A stretch of 64,000 nt of DNA from Gammaproteobacteria bacterium (GCA_002747055.1 PDSQ01000031.1:1-64000), one strand, 5' to 3'. Shown: positions 1 to 9,987, numbered from the stretch's first letter. Made by a program: numbers and translations. Notes: generated from the sequence alone by a model not told the origin.

Positions 1-162
1 GGCCTTGCGTCCTTTGTCGCTGTAAAGAGGTGCAAAGGCAGATTCGAGTTCTGTCCAGTCGATCACCTGGGCAAGCGCCATCAAAGGGTGTCTGGAATCA
101 AGTTGATCGGTGATATCAAAAAAACCGGTTTGGGGGTGGTTGGCAGAGCAGGATGAACGCAT
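1..162 (-). pseudogene. N-terminal part of an IS5/IS1182-type transposase (continues beyond window edge)
   Basis: Minus-strand reading from the ATG at 162 gives MRSSCSANHPQTGFFDITDQLDSRHPLMALAQVIDWTELESAFAPLYSDKGRKA, typical of the InsH/DUF772 N-terminal domain. Truncated by the window edge, so intactness is unknown. Confidence 0.75.
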
Positions 163-285
163 TTTTATTCCGTTTTCGACCAGGAGTGAAGGAGTCAGCA
201 TACTATTTTTGGTCGAATCTGTCTCCCTGAAATGGGAAATTTTTAATAAAATTCATAAGGTTGGGTGTTTTTCAGGGGGGACTAA

Positions 286-336
286 ATAACAAGCTCACAT
301 TATTGTAATTCACATACAACATTGTGAGCTTGTTAT
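286..336. repeat. 14-bp perfect inverted repeat with 23-nt spacer (ATAACAAGCTCACA / TGTGAGCTTGTTAT)
   Basis: Arms at 286-299 and 323-336, read directly. Confidence 0.8.
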
Positions 337-398
337 ATCCGGACTGCTTACTATTAAGTATGAAATCCGCCTCTACCGCTATCGTCTTGGCCTGTGTC

Positions 399-602
399 TT
401 ATTCTACCACAGCCTCCTTCTTCAATCCCATTTTAGCGAGTATCCACATAGCCGGGCACCATTTGGTAAATGCCGACTGAAGCAGGTTGGCACCGATAAA
501 CAGGGTAAAAAACAACCAGTATTCATGTACAAAATGGCTAAGCACCACGCTCAAAATAATAAACAGGCCGGCTAACAACCTTAAGCCTTCGTTAATTGTC
601 AT
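399..602 (-). CDS. DUF2892-like small inner membrane protein
   Basis: 67 aa; MTINEGLRLLAGLFIILSVVLSHFVHEYWLFFTLFIGANLLQSAFTKWCPAM resembles the DUF2892 (YgaP TM) pattern. Confidence 0.8.
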   Translation of the reverse strand: MTINEGLRLLAGLFIILSVVLSHFVHEYWLFFTLFIGANLLQSAFTKWCPAMWILAKMGLKKEAVVE

Positions 603-623
603 CTGTCATTCTCCTTCATTCAT

Positions 624-2009
624 TTAAAACCGCATACGGATTCTGCCGTATAGATTCGTGTTGGTTTTATGTTGACCATAAAAAGTAAGTTCGTGCCGAC
701 CACCAAGTAAGCGGCCACCAATTTCGCCACTCAGGTTATCGTTGACCCGATAAGTCAGTGATGGCATCAGGAAGTAGTCTTTGTCACTGGGGGACACAAA
801 CACCATCAGGCTGCTGGTAAGATTGTCCATCATGGCTCTATGAGTCAGCCTGACACTAAGCACCTGGCGAAACTCATCCACTTCATATTCTGGAAAGGGG
901 CTGTTTGCGATCAACTCATCATGCTGCATTGTCCATTCGACATAAGCCTGCATCGAGCCGGTAAGATTTTTTATCAGCTCCTGTTGATAACCCAGCAAAA
1001 ATCGCAGCTGACTGTTGGGTATCAGCGGGTTTTTGCCTTTGCGGTCTTTGACTGAGTCGTACCAGGACGCTTCCAGGTTGAATATTCCGTTATAAACATT
1101 TCCCTGCACACTGCCACCAAGACTGTTTAAACGTGGAAAGTCAGGCAATAACAATGCACTATCAAACCCCAGAGGTTGCTTGAAAAAACCTCGATAGGCA
1201 TAACCGGCCAGTTCATACCCCGCCACTCGCCCATAAGCTCTAACGGCAAACTCGCCATTGGCCAGGGATTTATCCGGTTTGGCACTGATAAGGCGCGGCT
1301 CGGCTGCTACCAGTTGCCCGGCCATCGGGCTGAAATAACCAAAGCGTTCACCATCGATTATCCGGTCTGGACTAAACACCGGTGTCCAAACCAGATCAAT
1401 ATTGAGTGCGTCAAGGAAAAAACCGACCTTGACCGAATTGGCAGCCTGTTTGAGATAGTTCATCTCTCTACCAGCAAAGAAAGATTGCCAGTCTTTGGGA
1501 AACAGATCATTCAGAAACAACAGATCTCCAGTGCCCCAGGTCGAAACAAATCGTCCGACTTTAAAATCCATCGTGTCGGAAAGACGACCGGACAACGCAA
1601 GCTCCCTGACAGACAGTGACAGCTCGTCGGTAACACTGTCGGCCAGCAAATCGCCCTGAGCGGAAAAAAAGTAATCGCCAAAATAACGATCGGCGCCGAG
1701 CCAGATTCTCGCTTCACCGGCGGTCACATCAGTATCGATGACAGGGCTGTTTTGCACGCGCGCACCGAACAGCAGCTCAGCAAAGCCATGCCAATTCAGC
1801 GACGCTGATGTTGCTTCATCGGATTGCTCCCAACCGGCATCATCGCCCCAGTCATCGGACCCATCACCCCAGTCATCAGACCAGTCTTGCTGTGACATAC
1901 CCTGAGTAGCCTCAATCTGTGCCGGGTTATCCCCGGCAAAAGCAGGTAAGGCTAACTGAGCCAATAGCGAAAAAACGGAAGCAAACCAAAGTGTTGAGGT
2001 TTTCATCAC
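624..2009 (-). CDS. Predicted outer-membrane beta-barrel protein (DUF1302-like or alginate-export-like)
   Basis: 461 aa with signal peptide, alternating-strand pattern and terminal aromatic (RIRMRF); directly downstream of LolA-like and MMPL genes. Confidence 0.65.
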   Translation of the reverse strand: MMKTSTLWFASVFSLLAQLALPAFAGDNPAQIEATQGMSQQDWSDDWGDGSDDWGDDAGWEQSDEATSASLNWHGFAELLFGARVQNSPVIDTDVTAGEARIWLGADRYFGDYFFSAQGDLLADSVTDELSLSVRELALSGRLSDTMDFKVGRFVSTWGTGDLLFLNDLFPKDWQSFFAGREMNYLKQAANSVKVGFFLDALNIDLVWTPVFSPDRIIDGERFGYFSPMAGQLVAAEPRLISAKPDKSLANGEFAVRAYGRVAGYELAGYAYRGFFKQPLGFDSALLLPDFPRLNSLGGSVQGNVYNGIFNLEASWYDSVKDRKGKNPLIPNSQLRFLLGYQQELIKNLTGSMQAYVEWTMQHDELIANSPFPEYEVDEFRQVLSVRLTHRAMMDNLTSSLMVFVSPSDKDYFLMPSLTYRVNDNLSGEIGGRLLGGRHELTFYGQHKTNTNLYGRIRMRF

Positions 2010-2012
2010 GGG

Positions 2013-2825
2013 CTACTTTCTCTTTATCCAGTCTTTAGGTGGTGTTCTCATACTGCGTTCGGTAAATACGCTGTCGGGAACCCCGATATCATATTGGATA
2101 AAACGCATTTCGGTCAGGGTTTGACCGCCATCGCGCAAGTCTTTCATTATCAGGCGTGTGCCTGTCGGATGACCGTCAATCACCTCAACTTTAACCGTCT
2201 CGGCCAGACGATAGGCTGTGTTGGTCTTATCAAAGTATTCAGCCTTAACGGGTAAAAAATGTGCTTTGTCTATCGTGATCAGATAACGGGAAAACTCAAC
2301 GGCTTTCGGATCGTTTGGCGTTGCTTCAACCACATAATGATCGCCACTAGAGTCAATCAATCGATAACTATCTGCTTTTATATCCCGCCCGGAAATATCT
2401 TCATAAAAGAAATGTGAGCCAACGAAACTGGTTCGCTTGTCACCTGCCGCAATGCGCTTGACCATGTCCAGCCCGGGCAGATAGAGCCATCGCTCATCAT
2501 CCGAGCCGGCATGTTTGTTCACCAGGAATACTGTTCTGGCCACTTCCGAGGGTCGGCTGAATAAAACATAGAAACGTTGATCGCCCCCATCCTCGATATC
2601 TTTTCGCAACATGGTGAACTGACGGTATTGAGTACGCCCCTGCGCATCGACAATTTTCATGCGCGCTTCCGCTCTGCCATCCGCCCCATTGTACAGCGCC
2701 GCAATATTGGCTTTTTTGACAATCTCTTCTGCACTGAGTTCGGCCTGAGCCTGGCTAACAAAGCCCATACTGACTGCGGCGACCACAATCAACAGGTATT
2801 GCCATATTCGACTGATCATTTTCAT
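2013..2825 (-). CDS. Outer membrane lipoprotein-sorting protein (LolA-like, COG2834 type)
   Basis: Signal peptide; 'RKDIEDGGDQRFYVLFSRPSEVARTVFLV...DERWLYLPGLDMVKRIAAGDKRTSFVGSHFFYEDIS' is characteristic. Confidence 0.85.
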   Translation of the reverse strand: MKMISRIWQYLLIVVAAVSMGFVSQAQAELSAEEIVKKANIAALYNGADGRAEARMKIVDAQGRTQYRQFTMLRKDIEDGGDQRFYVLFSRPSEVARTVFLVNKHAGSDDERWLYLPGLDMVKRIAAGDKRTSFVGSHFFYEDISGRDIKADSYRLIDSSGDHYVVEATPNDPKAVEFSRYLITIDKAHFLPVKAEYFDKTNTAYRLAETVKVEVIDGHPTGTRLIMKDLRDGGQTLTEMRFIQYDIGVPDSVFTERSMRTPPKDWIKRK

Positions 2826-2881
2826 TGTTATCTCCAAAGTCTGTTATCTCTACACAATTCATTGTATTCGCAAAATTGCCA

Positions 2882-5491
2882 CTAGGCTGATTGTTTTTCC
2901 GGCAAGGGTGGATCCGGAAACAACCTGTTGCCCAGCATATCCATAATGGCGGGCAATAACGCCAGCGTCACTAAACAGGAAACCAGCATAATCGTCGCCA
3001 AAAATACGCCCACGGTGTTGTAAGGTACCAGAGGCGCAAGCAACAGCGGAGTGAACCCAAGTGCGATCACCAGAGCATTTCTGCCGATGGCTCTCGCCGG
3101 CTCATCGAACATCTCGGATACGGTTTCCCGCCAGCTACCGATCTGGCTATATAGCTCTCTACTGCGCTGCAGGAAGTGAATGGCAAAATCGACTGACAGG
3201 CCGAGTGTCAGGGAAGACAGCACGGCGATTGGCATATCATAGTCTTTGCCGACAATTCCAATCAGGCCGTAGATAAACATAATGGTGATTGTCAGCGGCA
3301 ACATGGCCAACACACCAAAGATCAACGACCTGAACAAAATCACCATTACGATAAACACCATAACAAATGACCCCAACAGACTGTTCAACATGCCATTGAC
3401 CATCGCATCCTGCCAAACAACATTGATATAGGTCAGCCCAGCCCAGCTGGAGGTCACCCCTTCTGGCAACGGGTTTTGCTCAAAAAAGGTATTGACCGAG
3501 TCCAACACGGCTTCCATATCCTGATTATCGCCGGATTTCAGCTGTAGCCAGAGAGTGGTTGCACTGTAATCCGGGGTGACCAGATGCCACAGATCCTGTG
3601 GCCGATGTGAACCCTGGAAGCTGAGCAAGGTATCGGCGACACCCTGTGAAGTTTCAGGTATTGCCAGTGTGCCCTGTTCACCTTGCAATTCGCGATAAAC
3701 CGTTTTCACCAGATCAGCCAGCGAATTGCTTTTACCCACCAGACCACTTTCCTTCAGGTGCTGCTGCAATCGGCTAATATACGCCAGTGCTTCGGGTTGC
3801 TGGAAGAAACGAGCCTGCGCCTGCTGGTGCGATGCGATATCGAGCAGCTCCTCCAATATCGCCACATCCGTTTCCGATTCAGTTTCAAACAACGCATTGT
3901 CGGCCAGGGTAATAAACTGGCTGAACGGCTCTTCGTCCCCTGCGTCAATCATCGCCATTTGCTGGCTCAACCAAAGCGCTAACTCGGACGAGGATTGGGT
4001 AACCTGCTTGGCCTGACTCTTAAACACCTGCCAACTACGTTCTGCATGATCCGACTCAAGAGCCAGATAAACTTCATAAGTGCCTGCGAAATGATCGTTC
4101 ATTACCCGATCGGCCTCTCTGATTTCATGCCCCTGGGCAAACCAGCGAACCGGATTGTCATTGATGGTTATTTGCTGTATGCCCCAGAGACTGACACCAA
4201 TCAATACCAGGAAGAAAGCTATCACCGACTTTCTGTATTGCACAACGCGCGTACCCAGCAGGCTCAACAACAACGCAAAACGCCCCTGATTGCTATCCAC
4301 TTCGTGCGCATTGCTCACCAAGGCACGCAGGGTATCCGGTTTCAGGCTCGCGATATAGGCAGGAATAAAGGTCAAAGTCAGCAAGAACGCCAGCATAATG
4401 CCAAAGGCGACAAACAAACCAAACACCTGTACGGGAGGGATCGGGGTCAGTGCCAGCGAAGCAAAACCGATCGAGGATGTAATAGAAGTAAATAACATCG
4501 GCTTGAACAGGTTCGACATCACCTGCTTGATCGTGGATTCAGCATCATCCCCCTCACGGTAATGATCGGCAAATTCAGACAGGATATGAACAGAGTCGAC
4601 CACAGCGATAGGCATCAAAAATATTGGAATCATCGAGCTCATGATATGAACCGTGTAGCCCATGCCGATCATCAGGCCCATGGTAATAATCACGACCGCC
4701 ATCGCCATGATCATAGGCGAGGCAACCAGGGGCACATTGCGGAAAAACAACCACATAAGAACAAATATCATCAAGGCAGCCGCCGGGGCCGACATTGCCA
4801 TCTGAATAAACATTTCTACCCCAAAGGTGTCTTCCGCAACCGGCAGACCGGTAATGTAGAATTCATCAGACGGATTTTTTTGAGCCACAAAATCGCTCAA
4901 CTGAGTCGCAATTCGATAGCTTTCCCGCTTGGCTACAATGGGGACATAAATAGCCGCCGCCTTACCATCACCGGATACCAGGGTATTGTGTAACATAGGC
5001 AAACGAGCTACGGCATTACGAATCGCATTCGCCTGCTGGCCCGTTGTGGGCACCTGATCCATCATCCAGCGAAACTGAATGGTGCCGGAACCAAGTTGCT
5101 TGATATCGTCAACTGCACTCAAGGACATCAGGTCTTTCTGAACAACGCCATCGATACCCAAAGCGAATGCCGAAATATCGGCGACCAAAGCAAGTGACTC
5201 GGTATTGAACACACCGTCAGGATGATCCTGGTTAACCACCCCGACCACTACCATATCTGACAGGCCGAAGCGATGTTTGACCTGCTCATGCTTCACTCGC
5301 TCCGGATGATCGGGCGGAAGCATGTTTTCCGGGTCGGTATCAACCTGAATCCAGAAAATCTGAACCCCAATAAGCAGCACGGCTGCCAACAAAATGCGGA
5401 AAACCCATTTAGCCCGTAACATGGACCACATCACCACGGATTCTCCGGCATTTTTTAAACGATTGTTAAAAGTAATCATTTTATTACTCAC
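2882..5491 (-). CDS. MMPL/RND family transporter
   Basis: 869 aa; two TM clusters with 'MPIAVVDSVHILSEFADHYREGDD' and 'SLTLGLSVDFAIHFLQRSRE' RND motifs. Confidence 0.9.
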   Translation of the reverse strand: MSNKMITFNNRLKNAGESVVMWSMLRAKWVFRILLAAVLLIGVQIFWIQVDTDPENMLPPDHPERVKHEQVKHRFGLSDMVVVGVVNQDHPDGVFNTESLALVADISAFALGIDGVVQKDLMSLSAVDDIKQLGSGTIQFRWMMDQVPTTGQQANAIRNAVARLPMLHNTLVSGDGKAAAIYVPIVAKRESYRIATQLSDFVAQKNPSDEFYITGLPVAEDTFGVEMFIQMAMSAPAAALMIFVLMWLFFRNVPLVASPMIMAMAVVIITMGLMIGMGYTVHIMSSMIPIFLMPIAVVDSVHILSEFADHYREGDDAESTIKQVMSNLFKPMLFTSITSSIGFASLALTPIPPVQVFGLFVAFGIMLAFLLTLTFIPAYIASLKPDTLRALVSNAHEVDSNQGRFALLLSLLGTRVVQYRKSVIAFFLVLIGVSLWGIQQITINDNPVRWFAQGHEIREADRVMNDHFAGTYEVYLALESDHAERSWQVFKSQAKQVTQSSSELALWLSQQMAMIDAGDEEPFSQFITLADNALFETESETDVAILEELLDIASHQQAQARFFQQPEALAYISRLQQHLKESGLVGKSNSLADLVKTVYRELQGEQGTLAIPETSQGVADTLLSFQGSHRPQDLWHLVTPDYSATTLWLQLKSGDNQDMEAVLDSVNTFFEQNPLPEGVTSSWAGLTYINVVWQDAMVNGMLNSLLGSFVMVFIVMVILFRSLIFGVLAMLPLTITIMFIYGLIGIVGKDYDMPIAVLSSLTLGLSVDFAIHFLQRSRELYSQIGSWRETVSEMFDEPARAIGRNALVIALGFTPLLLAPLVPYNTVGVFLATIMLVSCLVTLALLPAIMDMLGNRLFPDPPLPEKQSA

Positions 5492-5554
5492 CCTATACTC
5501 TAGACCCTGATATCAGGGCAAAATACTGATACGACAAACCAAGGCGGATTACTA

Positions 5555-5572
5555 TATAACTAATTAGTTATA
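5555..5572. promoter_or_regulatory. Perfect 18-bp palindrome TATAACTAATTAGTTATA, candidate ArsR-family operator
   Basis: Located between the divergent MMPL gene and arsR-like gene; sequence equals its own reverse complement. Confidence 0.65.
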
Positions 5573-5651
5573 CATTCAATATGAAATTGGTTATAGTCTG
5601 TATCATTTTTCAGATTGACCGAATCGAATTCATTCAACGAGAGTTCGCACT

Positions 5652-6026
5652 ATGACGCAAAACCATGAACTGACACCTCAAGCCCTGGAGCTAATCGCGC
5701 TGCGCTTCAAACTGCTTGGCGACCCAATGCGACTGACCCTGCTGCACGCATTGCAAAACGGCGAGAAATCGGTATCCCAACTCGCTGAAGAAACCCACTC
5801 CAGTCAGCCCAACATTTCCAAACACCTCTCGGTATTACGCAATGCAGGACTGGTCAAACGCCGGCAGGCAAGCAATCAGGCATTTTTCTCCATCGGGGCA
5901 CCGTTTGTGTTCGATTTATGTCGTATCGTCTGCGATGGAATTAGCAATGAACTCAGTGACCTGAGCAATGCGTTCAAGATGCCACCGTCATCATTCAACA
6001 GTCATCGTCCGACGATCGACGATTAG
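5652..6026 (+). CDS. ArsR family winged-helix transcriptional regulator
   Basis: 124 aa; 'LGDPMRLTLLHALQNGEKSVSQLAEETHSSQPNISKHLSVLRNAGLVKRRQ'. Confidence 0.93.
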   Translation: MTQNHELTPQALELIALRFKLLGDPMRLTLLHALQNGEKSVSQLAEETHSSQPNISKHLSVLRNAGLVKRRQASNQAFFSIGAPFVFDLCRIVCDGISNELSDLSNAFKMPPSSFNSHRPTIDD

Positions 6027-6134
6027 CTTCTTAAGCCGCTAATTCTAAAATGAGTGTAACTTGTGCTGGCACGAGGAGAACGTTACCATTCGCGCCTGGA
6101 AGATTGGAATATCATGTCTATTTGAGGTTTTGGG

Positions 6135-6707
6135 ATGAACATAGCTTACCATTCAGTTTCATCAGTGCTGACAACGGTTGTCTTGTGTCTGGGCTTTGCA
6201 TCGGCACAGGCAATCGAAACAGCATTGACCCTGGGCGACGATTCTGCCTATTTCAAGCTGTCAGTCAGCCCGGATATCGCCAAGGCAAACTTCTCTGCCG
6301 GCTATCTGTATCACCAAGGCGCTCGCCATATTTACCATTTGGACGCACACGCTCAGGGTCAGACAGTCATTGGCAACCTGCCCACCACAACAGGCATTGG
6401 CATCAGGGGAATGGGCTTTCATCAGAAGGAGCATGACGGCCATGGCCTTGGCCTCGGTGGCTACGCAATTGTCAATATCCCTGAAGTGCCCGGGCTGTCT
6501 GTCAAGGGGGCATTGCATTACGCACCTTCCATTACATCGTTTGATGATGCAGAGGGCATTGGCTGGTGTGAACTTGAAGGCCGTTATCGTATAATCCAAA
6601 ACGCCGATACTACCCTGGGTTACCGGTATATCAGGTCAGGCATCGATAACAGCGAACGCCAAACCCTGGATTCAGGCTTTTATCTTGGTGTCAATCTCCA
6701 TTTTTAG
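6135..6707 (+). CDS. YfaZ family outer membrane protein
   Basis: 190 aa, signal peptide, YfaZ-like beta-rich pattern ending GFYLGVNLHF. Confidence 0.75.
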   Translation: MNIAYHSVSSVLTTVVLCLGFASAQAIETALTLGDDSAYFKLSVSPDIAKANFSAGYLYHQGARHIYHLDAHAQGQTVIGNLPTTTGIGIRGMGFHQKEHDGHGLGLGGYAIVNIPEVPGLSVKGALHYAPSITSFDDAEGIGWCELEGRYRIIQNADTTLGYRYIRSGIDNSERQTLDSGFYLGVNLHF

Positions 6708-6751
6708 ACCAGCGCCGGGCATTCGTTTTGGCACGGGTTCTCAATCTCGAT

Positions 6752-6787
6752 AACAGCGGGTTTGATTTTCAATCAAACTCGCTTGTT
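6752..6787 (+). terminator. Hairpin after yfaZ-like gene
   Basis: GTTTGATT TTC AATCAAAC core stem with imperfect AGCG/CGCT extension, followed by TTGTTCT. Confidence 0.5.
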
Positions 6788-6836
6788 CTAACGACCTCCT
6801 CGAACGGTTATCTCCTCAACACAAAGGACACCTGCG

Positions 6837-9128
6837 ATGACGTTGCGACTGCTCTCTCTGTTTTTTTTGGTTCATCTGTTTATTATAGGCTGCGCCGACG
6901 GCAACGCTCCCAGTTCCGGTGCCAGAAATACGGAAAACTCGTTCCCGCCCCAGTCCGATGAACCTTTTGAAACAACGGACGATTCAAATCGACAAGCCAA
7001 CCCGGAAGTCAACGAAGTCGTCGTATCGGTTCAGGCAACGGAAGGGATGCAGGCAAGTTGGAATCGTTCTCTATTCAACGTACTCACTCCTGCCAGGGCT
7101 TACGCGTTCAGGGGACAGCAGGCAATCAAGGTTCGGCATCTCTCGGTTCATCGAGTAACCCGCGCGCTGACAATCACTTCAAGCGGGTCTATCAAGCTGG
7201 ATTACTCAACGCGCGAAAATGCAGACGACACCTACAGCATTTTATTCAATCACGCACCCTCTATCCCGAATCGAATGGATGTATTGATAAGAGCGGAGCT
7301 GGACAATGGCACCCTGCTTTGGGCACCGCTGTTGAATAACAAAAGCACCATCAAGGTCAATATCATCTCCACTTACTTGATAGAATCACTGTTCCGGGCG
7401 ATTAACCATCTGGGTCTGAATCTTGCCGATTTGACACCCTGTGGTACAGAGTACGGATGCGAAAACCAGAATGAAGCCCGTTTGCTTATTTGGTCTGAAA
7501 TTGCCCAAGGCGCCCAGCACTTTGACACCCTCATTCCCGGCAACTTGTCTGCATCGGAAGCCAAGACTTTTCTGGCCAATGAAAGCGACTTCCAGGCATT
7601 TGTCGAGTCCGGCATCGATAGTGTGTTGGCCAAAGGCTTTGTCGACGCTATCAGTACCCAGTTGGATTTCGCCGACATCCTCGATACCCAAACGACAGAG
7701 TACAACACGGTGTTTTTTTCGCTGGGCTTGAGTCAACGAGAACCGGAGCGATCCGACTTCGGCAGCGTTTTGTTCAATCGCGTATCGACATCAACATCGG
7801 CACGACTGAAAGATGGCAGCACAGAATACAGCTATCCCACACTCACCGAAACCAGCTTGAAAACCACTGTCACCACGCACTCACTGTTTGGTGATCTGCC
7901 CTATACCAGACTGTCACTAAGCCAGCCAAACAACAGAGTGTTTATCGCCAACGAGAACACGGACAATGAAATAAACTCTTTTTCATCTGAACCCGCCAAC
8001 TCCTATTTGAATACCAGCGGGTTCCTCAACGTCGGGCAAACGCCATACCAAACCATCACAGGAAAAGGCAGTGACTCGGTGCGCGGCTGGCTGACCAACC
8101 CGTTGCTTGTTCGCTTATACGGTGGTACCGAGCACAGCTATTTGCTGGCGGCCCCTGCCAGTACCGGACGGATATACGACCTGACGGAACTCGGCAACGA
8201 CAAGTACCGAAGAAATCAAGTGCTGGAAAACACTTTTGAATTCAATTACATGTTGCATCTGCAAGCCAATCTTGAACAAGCCGATCTGATTGCCGCCAGC
8301 GACGGCAAGACCTATGGTAGCATCACGATGGAACAAAGGCTCGATGCCACCAGTGACACACCTCTGACCTTTTCCGTGGCGCTATCACAATGGCAGATCA
8401 GCCAAGGGAGTATCGCTTCTGGCCCTGCCACTACCGTTATTCCTGGTTTTTATAAAAAACTGCGGGGCGCCCGCGACCGCCAACAAGCGGCTCGGCCAAT
8501 GATCGCATCGTCTCCGGATACGTTTACCCTTCAGCTTGAACCCGCTATTTCAAAGGTATATGACCCAGCAGCAAAGGACATAGTCGGGAAAAATCTCGGC
8601 AGGGTGCAACTGCTTGATTCCGGCACAGAATATGCAGTCGGCGCCACTAACCCAGAAGCGCAAACCATGGCATTTGTCAGGTCATCGACAAACTCGCAAG
8701 GTGTTATTCTGGTCACCGAGATCGATCGCTCAATTGACTCACTGAGAAACCGGGAATACCGGATTCAAGGGCACACTCTGGCCATTCACCCTAATGCAAA
8801 CGAACTGACCAGCTACGACGGCAGCTCGCTCAGTATCGATGACAACGGTATCGCGACACTGCATTTGACAACTGCCTCGGTAGCCCAGGATATAACCACC
8901 ATGAAAGTGACAAACCCGGGCAAAAAGCAAACACTCTCACCAGCGACCGGCCTGACTAGTGTGGCCGAAGGTTTGCTGCAGATCAGTTTTGGGGAGGTAG
9001 CCGGCCAGCCCTTTGTCGTTCAGGGCGTGATCTCGAAGAACAGCGAAACCCTGTCATTACTGGTTCAACACGGTGACAACATTGGCCTGCTCCTGGGCAT
9101 GCAAAACCTGTCTCTGCCACGCAGCTAA
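6837..9128 (+). CDS. Hypothetical lipoprotein
   Basis: 763 aa; signal peptide with lipobox-like 'FIIGC'; no family recognised. Confidence 0.75.
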   Translation: MTLRLLSLFFLVHLFIIGCADGNAPSSGARNTENSFPPQSDEPFETTDDSNRQANPEVNEVVVSVQATEGMQASWNRSLFNVLTPARAYAFRGQQAIKVRHLSVHRVTRALTITSSGSIKLDYSTRENADDTYSILFNHAPSIPNRMDVLIRAELDNGTLLWAPLLNNKSTIKVNIISTYLIESLFRAINHLGLNLADLTPCGTEYGCENQNEARLLIWSEIAQGAQHFDTLIPGNLSASEAKTFLANESDFQAFVESGIDSVLAKGFVDAISTQLDFADILDTQTTEYNTVFFSLGLSQREPERSDFGSVLFNRVSTSTSARLKDGSTEYSYPTLTETSLKTTVTTHSLFGDLPYTRLSLSQPNNRVFIANENTDNEINSFSSEPANSYLNTSGFLNVGQTPYQTITGKGSDSVRGWLTNPLLVRLYGGTEHSYLLAAPASTGRIYDLTELGNDKYRRNQVLENTFEFNYMLHLQANLEQADLIAASDGKTYGSITMEQRLDATSDTPLTFSVALSQWQISQGSIASGPATTVIPGFYKKLRGARDRQQAARPMIASSPDTFTLQLEPAISKVYDPAAKDIVGKNLGRVQLLDSGTEYAVGATNPEAQTMAFVRSSTNSQGVILVTEIDRSIDSLRNREYRIQGHTLAIHPNANELTSYDGSSLSIDDNGIATLHLTTASVAQDITTMKVTNPGKKQTLSPATGLTSVAEGLLQISFGEVAGQPFVVQGVISKNSETLSLLVQHGDNIGLLLGMQNLSLPRS

Positions 9129-9558
9129 ACCCGCCGCAAAAAACAAGACTGAACAGGCTCGAATACGCCAACACTCTGCTATTCGGGCCCGAAGGCATGA
9201 TAAACAACAGCCTGACTAACCGAGTAAAGCCGTAACATAGTAAGCTAAATGGAATTCAAACAAACTAAAAACGCCTGGTGCGAATATTATTGTAGCCATA
9301 TTTTGTTGGCACCTGGTTCTTCCTCAGTGACTAATTCCCCCATGCATCCTGTGATTAAGGTTATTTCTATGTCATTATTCACTTTGGCAGCTTCTTGAAG
9401 TGTTTTTATCCGCAATCAACTAGCCAAGGACACGGCTACCCTTTAATTTCTTTGCTTCAGTTTTTTCGCGAGCTGCACACTTTACTTTACATCTCGATTG
9501 ACTAAATTGTTTTTGGACAAACTATCCAAGCAAACCATGATACAACCAGGTCAGAATT

Positions 9559-9987
9559 ATGAACGAGCAACAGGATCAAGAGACGGCTTCAACAGAAGTG
9601 TCGACCAGCGAAAATCATCCAGAAAAATTCAGTGAACTCCGATTCTGGAGTAAAATTGGCTCTTCATTTCGGTCGGCAGGACAGAAGGGCATTTTTTATT
9701 CACTGGTTCTTTATCATACTGCCAGGGCAGAAGAGACTCCCACTTGGGCCAAAGGCGTGGTATTGGGTGCGTTGGGTTACTTTATTACACTGATAGATGC
9801 AATACCGGATCTAACACCCATTCTCGGCTATACTGACGACCTGTCGATTATGGTCGCCGCAATCAGCACGATTCTGGCTCATGTCACACCTTCGATAAAA
9901 CGAAAAGCACAGGAACAAACAGAGAAGCTATTCGGCACGCCTCTCGATGCAGAGACAATCAATTCTATTCAGGATAAAGAAGCATGA
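9559..9987 (+). CDS. YkvA/DUF1232 family protein
   Basis: 'GVVLGALGYFITLIDAIPDLTPILGYTDDLSIMVAAI' is the DUF1232 signature. Confidence 0.9.
   Translation: MNEQQDQETASTEVSTSENHPEKFSELRFWSKIGSSFRSAGQKGIFYSLVLYHTARAEETPTWAKGVVLGALGYFITLIDAIPDLTPILGYTDDLSIMVAAISTILAHVTPSIKRKAQEQTEKLFGTPLDAETINSIQDKEA

Noticed and set aside
3061-4993. Plus-strand ORFs (71-166 aa) opposite the MMPL gene
   Set aside because: Antisense shadows of a well-supported 869-aa CDS; no recognisable protein motifs.
4562-4993. His-rich 143-aa ORF opposite the MMPL gene
   Set aside because: His richness arises from antisense ATG/GTG codons of TM segments, not a metal-binding protein.
6050-6436. 128-aa ORF overlapping the start of the yfaZ-like gene
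   Set aside because: Low-plausibility Arg/Cys-rich composition; overlaps a signal-peptide-bearing CDS in another frame.
6727-6750. TTGGCACGGGTTCTCAAT as a possible sigma-54 -24/-12 promoter
   Set aside because: The -24 element resembles TTGGCAC but the TTGCW -12 element is missing at the correct spacing.
9309-9330. TTGGCACCTGGTTCTTC as a possible sigma-54 promoter
   Set aside because: The -12 element does not match TTGCW.
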